Source: Alphaproteobacteria bacterium (GTDB lineage: Bacteria; Pseudomonadota; Alphaproteobacteria; Rhizobiales; Xanthobacteraceae). Taken from it: a stretch of DNA of 8,817 nucleotides. Below, in pieces: positions 5,189-8,817 of this stretch. Made by a program: the position numbers and the translations under genes. Within the stretch, counting starts at the first letter, position 1, and every line of letters starts with the position of its first letter. The stretch spans positions 1 to 8,817 of the forward strand of contig VAZS01000203.1 of NCBI GenBank assembly GCA_005884855.1, given 5' to 3'. The notes beneath the pieces are model-generated. The model saw nothing but the letters and a program-made list of their open reading frames with translations. It searched no databases and had not been told where the DNA came from.

Positions 5189-5938
5189 CTATGCTTTAGC
5201 CCGCCTTTTCGTGAACTTTTTGGCGGCTTTCCTGGATCTTGCGGCCACGCGGGTCCGGGAACTCGCGACAGACTTTCGAGCTGCCTTTTTTGGCGCTCTG
5301 GAAGGTGCTTTTTTTCCTAGAGCCGCTTTGCTGGGGGCTGCGGCCCCCACGGCGCCGATCGCGGAAAGAATACGGTTAATCTCGCGGGTGACATGTTCGA
5401 TCGTCATCATGCCGTCGACGGTCAGCAGCTTGCGGCGTTCGGAATAGTAGTGAATCAGCGGCTCTGTCATCGCACGATAGCTCGCCAGGCGCTTCGTCAG
5501 CACCTCCGGGGTGTCATCGGTGCGCACTTCCTCGCCGCGAGCGCGCGTCTCGGCAGCGCGGGCTTCTACCCGCTGCAGCAACGCGCTCTCGTTGACGCGA
5601 AGCTCGATCACGGCGTCGAGCCGCATGCGTTTTTTCTTCAGGAGTTCATCCAACGCCTCGGCCTGCGGCACCGTGCGCGGAAAGCCGTCGAGGATAAATC
5701 CCTTCGCCGCGTCCGGCTGATCCAGGCGGTCAGAAATGAGTCCGATCACGATATCGTCCGGCACCAGACCGCCGCTGGCCATGATCCCCTGCGCCCTGAT
5801 GCCCACCGGCGTCTGCGCTGCCACAGCCGCACGCAGCATCTCGCCGGTCGAGAGCTGGATGATGCCGTAGCGCTGAACCAGACGCTGGGCCTGTGTTCCC
5901 TTGCCGGACCCCGGCGGCCCGAGAAGTATCAGTCTCAT
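5189..5938 (-). CDS. adk: Adenylate kinase with a basic C-terminal extension
   Basis: Adenylate kinase (ATP + AMP to 2 ADP), 249 residues. Seen: MRLILLGPPGSGKGTQ with the P-loop at 8-16, the AMP-binding LSTGEMLRAAV at 29-39, MASGGLVPDDIVIGLISDRL at 53-72, FILDGFPRTVPQAEALD at 81-97, and a short LID around 123-142 without zinc-binding cysteines, as in short-type enzymes. The catalytic core ends near residue 195. The remaining 53 residues contain 19 Lys/Arg and no acidic residue, rich in Ala and Ser (for example APKKAARKSVASS), like a histone-H1-type tail. I recall Lys/Ala-rich tails on some Bradyrhizobium Adk proteins; their role is unknown to me. The ATG at 5938 gives the family N-terminus, and the in-frame GTG at 5977 is rejected. 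The gene follows secY, the classical spc-operon arrangement, and ends just before the rpsM promoter. Confidence 0.97.
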   Translation of the reverse strand: MRLILLGPPGSGKGTQAQRLVQRYGIIQLSTGEMLRAAVAAQTPVGIRAQGIMASGGLVPDDIVIGLISDRLDQPDAAKGFILDGFPRTVPQAEALDELLKKKRMRLDAVIELRVNESALLQRVEARAAETRARGEEVRTDDTPEVLTKRLASYRAMTEPLIHYYSERRKLLTVDGMMTIEHVTREINRILSAIGAVGAAAPSKAALGKKAPSRAPKKAARKSVASSRTRVAARSRKAAKKFTKRRAKA

Positions 5939-5961
5939 CCTGTTCGCCCCCGACTCGGTGA

Positions 5962-6013
5962 GCGATCGGCCGCGCACCCTAACGTTCGACTATCCAACCA
6001 ACTGCCCGATCGC
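5962..6013. repeat. Inverted repeat in the secY-adk gap
   Basis: GCGATCGG (5962-5969) and CCGATCGC (6006-6013) are perfect 8-nt inverted arms separated by 36 nt, each containing CGATCG. No T-run is adjacent. The gap (107 nt) shows nothing else clear. The arms could pair in the mRNA, but in GC-rich DNA such matches also arise by chance. Confidence 0.3.
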
Positions 6014-6045
6014 CGCAAACCGCGCCCCAAGCGACTGCTCAGGCC

Positions 6046-7377
6046 TTAGCGGCGACGCCCCCGCAACTTCGACTTCCTGATCAGCCCCTCATACTGGTGA
6101 GCCAGCAGATAACCCTGAACCTGCGCGACAGTATCCATGGTGACGCTGACCACGATCAACAGTGACGTACCGCCGAAGTAAAACGGCACCGAAGCGTAGG
6201 AAATCAGAATTTCAGGGATCAGACAGACGATCGCAAGATAGATCGCACCGAGCACCGTGATTCGGGACAGCACGTAATCGATATATTCGGCGGTGCGCTC
6301 GCCAGGCCGAATCCCCGGAATGAAACCGCCATGCTTTTTGAGATTGTCGGCGGTTTCCGTCGGGTTGAAGACGATCGCCGTATAGAAGAACGCAAAAAAC
6401 ACGATCATCGCGAGATAGAAGAATAAGAACAGCGGCCGGCCGTGACCGAGCTGAGTTGTGATCCACTGAAACCACTCCGGTCCTTTGCCGGCATTGAAAT
6501 TGGCAACCGTGGTCGGCAGCAGCAGCAGCGAAGAGGCAAAGATCGGCGGAATGACGCCCGAGGTGTTCAGCTTGAGCGGCAGATGCGAGGACTGGCCCTC
6601 AAACATCTTGTTGCCGACCTGGCGCTTCGGATACTGAATCAGGAGCCGCCGCTGCGCGCGCTCCATGAACACAATGAAGGCGATCACGGCGACCGCCATC
6701 ACGATAACCACCAGGATGATTCCGGTGGACAGCGCGCCCTGACGACCGAGCTCCAGCATGCTGGCGAGCGCCGAGGGCAGTTCCGCAACGATGCCCGCGA
6801 GAATAATCAACGAGATACCATTGCCGATGCCGCGCGAGGTGATCTGCTCGCCGAGCCACATCAGGAACATGGTGCCGCCGGTCAGGGTGACCGCGGTCGA
6901 AAGCCGGAAGAACAGGCCGGGATCGCTGACGACATTGCCCGCGCCCTCAAGACCGACAGCAATGCCGTATGACTGGAAAGCGGCCAGGATCACCGTCAGA
7001 TAGCGGGTGTATTGGTTCAGCGTCTTGCGGCCGGCCTCGCCCTCTTTCTTCAGCGCCTCTAGCTGCGGCGACACCGTGGTCAGGAGCTGAATGATGATCG
7101 AGGCTGAAATATACGGCATGATGTTCAGCGCAAAGATCGCCATGCGGTGAATGCCGCCGCCGGCGAACATGTTGAACATGCCGAGGATGCCGCCGGCCTG
7201 GCTGCGGAATACCTGTTCCCAGATGTTGGGATCGATGCCGGGCAGCGGGATGTAGGTGCCGAGCCGGTAAACAAGCAGCGCACCCAGGGTGAACCAGATG
7301 CGCTTCTTCAGTTCATCGGCTTTTGCGAGCGCCGAGAAATTGAGGTTTGCCGCAAGTTGTTCCGCTGCTGACACCAT
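6046..7377 (-). CDS. secY: SecY, core channel subunit of the Sec translocase
   Basis: Full-length SecY, 443 residues with ten hydrophobic segments, the inner-membrane pore through which SecA or the ribosome pushes unfolded proteins. Seen: an N-terminal cytoplasmic stretch then TM1 near 26-44 ending LGTYIPLPGID; the plug region around 60-75 (GILGMFNMFAGGG); TM2 with MPYISASIIIQLL at 87-99; GEQITSRGIGNGISLIILAG at 176-195; RRLLIQYPKRQVG at 243-255; LPLKLNTSGVIPPIFASSL at 266-284; and the C5 loop GFIPGIRPGERTAEYI at 351-366, which includes the conserved Arg357 used in SecA contact. The C-terminus is short and basic (RKSKLRGRRR). The ATG at 7377 is preceded by a GGGAGAAAG stretch slightly far away. 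It lies between rplO and adk as in most bacteria. No defects seen. Confidence 0.98.
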   Translation of the reverse strand: MVSAAEQLAANLNFSALAKADELKKRIWFTLGALLVYRLGTYIPLPGIDPNIWEQVFRSQAGGILGMFNMFAGGGIHRMAIFALNIMPYISASIIIQLLTTVSPQLEALKKEGEAGRKTLNQYTRYLTVILAAFQSYGIAVGLEGAGNVVSDPGLFFRLSTAVTLTGGTMFLMWLGEQITSRGIGNGISLIILAGIVAELPSALASMLELGRQGALSTGIILVVIVMAVAVIAFIVFMERAQRRLLIQYPKRQVGNKMFEGQSSHLPLKLNTSGVIPPIFASSLLLLPTTVANFNAGKGPEWFQWITTQLGHGRPLFLFFYLAMIVFFAFFYTAIVFNPTETADNLKKHGGFIPGIRPGERTAEYIDYVLSRITVLGAIYLAIVCLIPEILISYASVPFYFGGTSLLIVVSVTMDTVAQVQGYLLAHQYEGLIRKSKLRGRRR

Positions 7378-7409
7378 CTTATTTGGCTTTCTCCCGCCGC
7401 CCTCGCGCT

Positions 7410-7498
7410 GTCATGCCCCAGTGGGCCGAGACAGCAGACGCCGGACATTATCTGGTGCTCGGCTTGTATAAGTCCATCATCCTGTCGTGCAGAATGAC
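7410..7498. repeat. Possible degenerate palindromic element between rplO and secY
   Basis: An 89-nt stretch is bounded by GTCAT (7410-7414) and ATGAC (7494-7498). Inside is an imperfect palindrome (7425-7463) with perfect outer arms GCCGAG / CTCGGC and inner CAGA / TCTG. It fills most of the 128-nt rplO-secY gap and resembles in plan the rpoA-rplQ element, whose left end is also GTCAT. It may be a decayed short palindromic element (MITE-like). The short terminal match makes this tentative. Confidence 0.4.
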
Positions 7499-7505
7499 GC
7501 AGATG

Positions 7506-7994
7506 TTACGCCGCCTCGCCTTCGTCCTTTTTGGCCGGGGCCAGGATTTTCACCGTGCCGCCTGCCTTCTCGACAGCCGCGATGGCTGACTTCGAAGCGC
7601 CGTGAACCTCCACATTCAGCTTGGCCTTGAGTTCACCGCGGCCGAGCAGCCGCACGCCATCCCTGGCGCGCCTGATGACGCGGGCTTTCACCAGCGATTC
7701 GGCATTGATGGTGTCCTTGGCGTCGAGCAGCTTCGCATCAAGCGCCTGCTGAAGACGATCGAGATTCACCTCGGCAAATTCCAGCCGGAAGATGTTGTTG
7801 AAGCCGCGCTTTGGCAGCCGACGGTGCAGCGGCATCTGGCCGCCCTCGAAACCCTTGATGCGCACGCCCGATCGCGCGGTCTGGCCCTTGCCGCCGCGGC
7901 CGGCCGTCTTGCCCTTGCCTGACCCGATGCCACGGCCAACCCGCATGCGCTTCTTGCGCGAGCCGGCATTGTCGGCGATATCGCTGAGCTTCAT
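7506..7994 (-). CDS. rplO: 50S ribosomal protein L15
   Basis: Full-length L15, 162 residues, an assembly protein of the large subunit that binds 23S rRNA. The N-terminal half is the characteristic Gly/Arg/Lys-rich extension ([20 protein letters not shown] at 19-38, then [20 protein letters not shown] at 43-62), and the globular C-terminal half contains [12 protein letters not shown] at 76-87 and [20 protein letters not shown] at 114-133. GAAGGAAG precedes the ATG at good spacing. The C-terminal tail ([11 protein letters not shown]) is typical of the alphaproteobacterial form. It lies between rpmD (74-nt gap 7995-8069) and secY (128-nt gap containing a possible repeat). Nothing unusual in the protein. 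Confidence 0.98.
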   Translation of the reverse strand: MKLSDIADNAGSRKKRMRVGRGIGSGKGKTAGRGGKGQTARSGVRIKGFEGGQMPLHRRLPKRGFNNIFRLEFAEVNLDRLQQALDAKLLDAKDTINAESLVKARVIRRARDGVRLLGRGELKAKLNVEVHGASKSAIAAVEKAGGTVKILAPAKKDEGEAA

Positions 7995-8027
7995 CGTTCG
8001 CTTCCTTCATCCGTGGAGCAATCTCGA

Positions 8028-8051
8028 CCGAAAGCAGTTTCCGCTTCTCGG
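8028..8051 (-). repeat. Hairpin in the rpmD-rplO gap
   Basis: On the minus strand CCGAGAAGC-GGAAACT-GCTTTCGG forms an 8-bp stem with one bulged G and a 7-nt loop, in the middle of the rpmD-rplO gap. No T-run follows, so termination is unlikely. It may slow ribonuclease decay or be incidental. Confidence 0.35.
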
Positions 8052-8069
8052 GATCGTGCCCCCATCTTG

Positions 8070-8261
8070 TTACTCGCCGACGACGCGGACGAGATGTTGA
8101 ACTTTCGCAATCATCCCACGAACTGCAGGGGTGTCTTGCAGCTCGGTGACTCGGCCGATCTTGTTCAGCTTGAGGCCGATCAGGGTCTCGCGCTGCGAGT
8201 GGTGGCGACGGATCGCGCTGCCGGTCTGCTCGACCTTGATCGTCTTTGCGGCCTTGGCCAT
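8070..8261 (-). CDS. rpmD: 50S ribosomal protein L30
   Basis: Full-length L30, 63 residues, a small two-stranded ferredoxin-like ribosomal protein of the large subunit. Seen: [20 protein letters not shown] at 6-25, [19 protein letters not shown] at 27-45 (the family signature region) and [17 protein letters not shown] at the end. The ATG at 8261 is chosen because it has GGAG 9 nt upstream and yields the family N-terminus [10 protein letters not shown]; an in-frame TTG at 8270 abuts the GGAG and cannot be used well. It is 38 nt after rpsE and is followed by rplO, the standard spc-operon order. L30 is absent from some bacterial lineages but normal in this one. Confidence 0.97.
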   Translation of the reverse strand: MAKAAKTIKVEQTGSAIRRHHSQRETLIGLKLNKIGRVTELQDTPAVRGMIAKVQHLVRVVGE

Positions 8262-8299
8262 GGTCTTCAACTCCGTAACGCGCCAGATGCGCGGCTTGT

Positions 8300-8817
8300 T
8301 TATTCAGCAACCGCTTCGGCGTCGCCGCCAACCCGGCGCGCCTGCAGCGTCGATACCTTCATGGTGCGGCGCGCTGCAACCGAACGCGGCGAGTCCTGAT
8401 GCTTCAGCGCATCGAAGGTCGCGCGAACCATGTTGTAGGGATTCGACGAGCCGATCGACTTGGCCACCACATCCTGGATGCCGAGCGTCTCGAACACGGC
8501 GCGCATCGGGCCACCCGCGATGATGCCGGTACCGGCCGGCGCCGCGCGCAAGTAAACCCGTCCGGCGCCGTGACGGCCGGCGATATCGTGATGCAGCGTG
8601 CGGCCCTCACGCAGTGCCACACGCGTCAAGTTGCGCTTCGCCGATTCCGTGGCCTTGCGGATCGCCTCGGGGACTTCGCGCGCCTTGCCGTGGCCAAAAC
8701 CGACCCGGCCTTTTTGGTCGCCGATCACGACCAGCGCCGCAAAGCCGAAGCGCTTGCCGCCCTTGACGACCTTCGCCACACGATTGATGTGGACGAGCTT
8801 GTCAACGAACTCGCTGT
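8300..8817 (-). CDS. rpsE: 30S ribosomal protein S5, 5' end outside window
   Basis: The last 171 codons of S5, a small-subunit protein near the decoding centre that helps maintain translational fidelity and mRNA unwinding. The frame is open to the window edge and reads [20 protein letters not shown] before the core, so the GTG at 8779 is an internal valine, not the start. About 20 residues at the N-terminus are expected upstream. Seen: the double-stranded-RNA-binding-like N domain ([40 protein letters not shown]) and the C-terminal domain with [19 protein letters not shown] and [16 protein letters not shown]. The C-terminal tail after TLQARRV is short and acidic/Ala-rich, as in relatives. It is the first gene seen of the spc-operon end, 38 nt before rpmD. 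Confidence 0.97.
   Translation of the reverse strand, partial: SEFVDKLVHINRVAKVVKGGKRFGFAALVVIGDQKGRVGFGHGKAREVPEAIRKATESAKRNLTRVALREGRTLHHDIAGRHGAGRVYLRAAPAGTGIIAGGPMRAVFETLGIQDVVAKSIGSSNPYNMVRATFDALKHQDSPRSVAARRTMKVSTLQARRVGGDAEAVAE

Noticed and set aside
5939..5977. GTG-initiated 13-residue extension of adenylate kinase
   Set aside because: MRLILLGPPGSGKGTQ is the usual N-terminus, and the extension has no family counterpart.
5393..6049. Plus-strand open frame (218 codons) opposite adk
   Set aside because: Antisense shadow of adk and the secY-adk gap with no domain features.
7738..8331. Minus-strand open frame (197 codons) overlapping rplO, rpmD and rpsE
   Set aside because: It is in a different frame from three intact ribosomal-protein genes; His/Arg/Pro-rich composition typical of an out-of-frame reading.
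8777..8779. GTG as the start of rpsE
   Set aside because: Conserved S5 residues continue upstream in frame to the window edge, so this GTG is an internal valine codon.
1..8817. Possible undescribed system, CRISPR array, insertion sequence gene or defence island
   Set aside because: All eleven coding regions are recognised housekeeping genes in standard order; no spaced direct-repeat array, transposase or unknown gene was found. The only unusual content is intergenic repeats, leader structure and the Adk tail.

Overview
The window is the downstream end of an alphaproteobacterial ribosomal-protein supercluster (end of spc operon plus alpha operon), followed by two stress and genome-maintenance genes. 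All eleven genes lie on the minus strand, so transcription runs from high to low coordinates. The proteins look like Nitrobacteraceae (Bradyrhizobium/Rhodopseudomonas/Nitrobacter group): RpoA contains [21 protein letters not shown]15 and L17 are close to remembered Bradyrhizobium sequences, GC is high, and an intergenic double-hairpin repeat centred on CTCGAG resembles one I recall as dispersed in Bradyrhizobium. The genus is inference from memory, not from a search.

In transcription order: rpsE (S5, 5' end outside the window), rpmD (L30), rplO (L15), secY (translocon channel), adk (adenylate kinase with a long basic C-terminal tail), then rpsM (S13, TTG start), rpsK (S11), rpoA (RNA polymerase alpha) and rplQ (L17). 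A strong rho-independent hairpin closes the cluster after rplQ. Next come a periplasmic Deg/HtrA-type protease and, overlapping it by 4 nt, the start of rarA (AAA+ ATPase of stalled replication forks), cut off by the window edge at about residue 262.

The gene order is the usual one and no gene is broken. The less ordinary content is in the gaps. A good sigma70-like promoter sits just after adk and would start an rpsM-rpsK-rpoA-rplQ transcript. It is followed by a leader of roughly 140 nt with two hairpins and a direct repeat, a possible site for ribosomal-protein feedback. Palindromic elements lie between rpsM and rpsK, between rpoA and rplQ, and between rplO and secY, so repeats have been tolerated inside an essential operon. 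The rpoA start is ambiguous (343 or 361 residues), with a perfect 16-nt palindrome between the two candidate starts.

The genes work together: ribosomal proteins for both subunits, the polymerase subunit that assembles RNAP, the membrane channel for exported proteins, and the kinase that balances adenine nucleotides, all growth-linked. The protease and RarA form a separate short unit. I found no mobile-element genes, CRISPR, tRNA/rRNA, defence genes or undescribed multi-gene system. Every gap between genes is under 300 bases.
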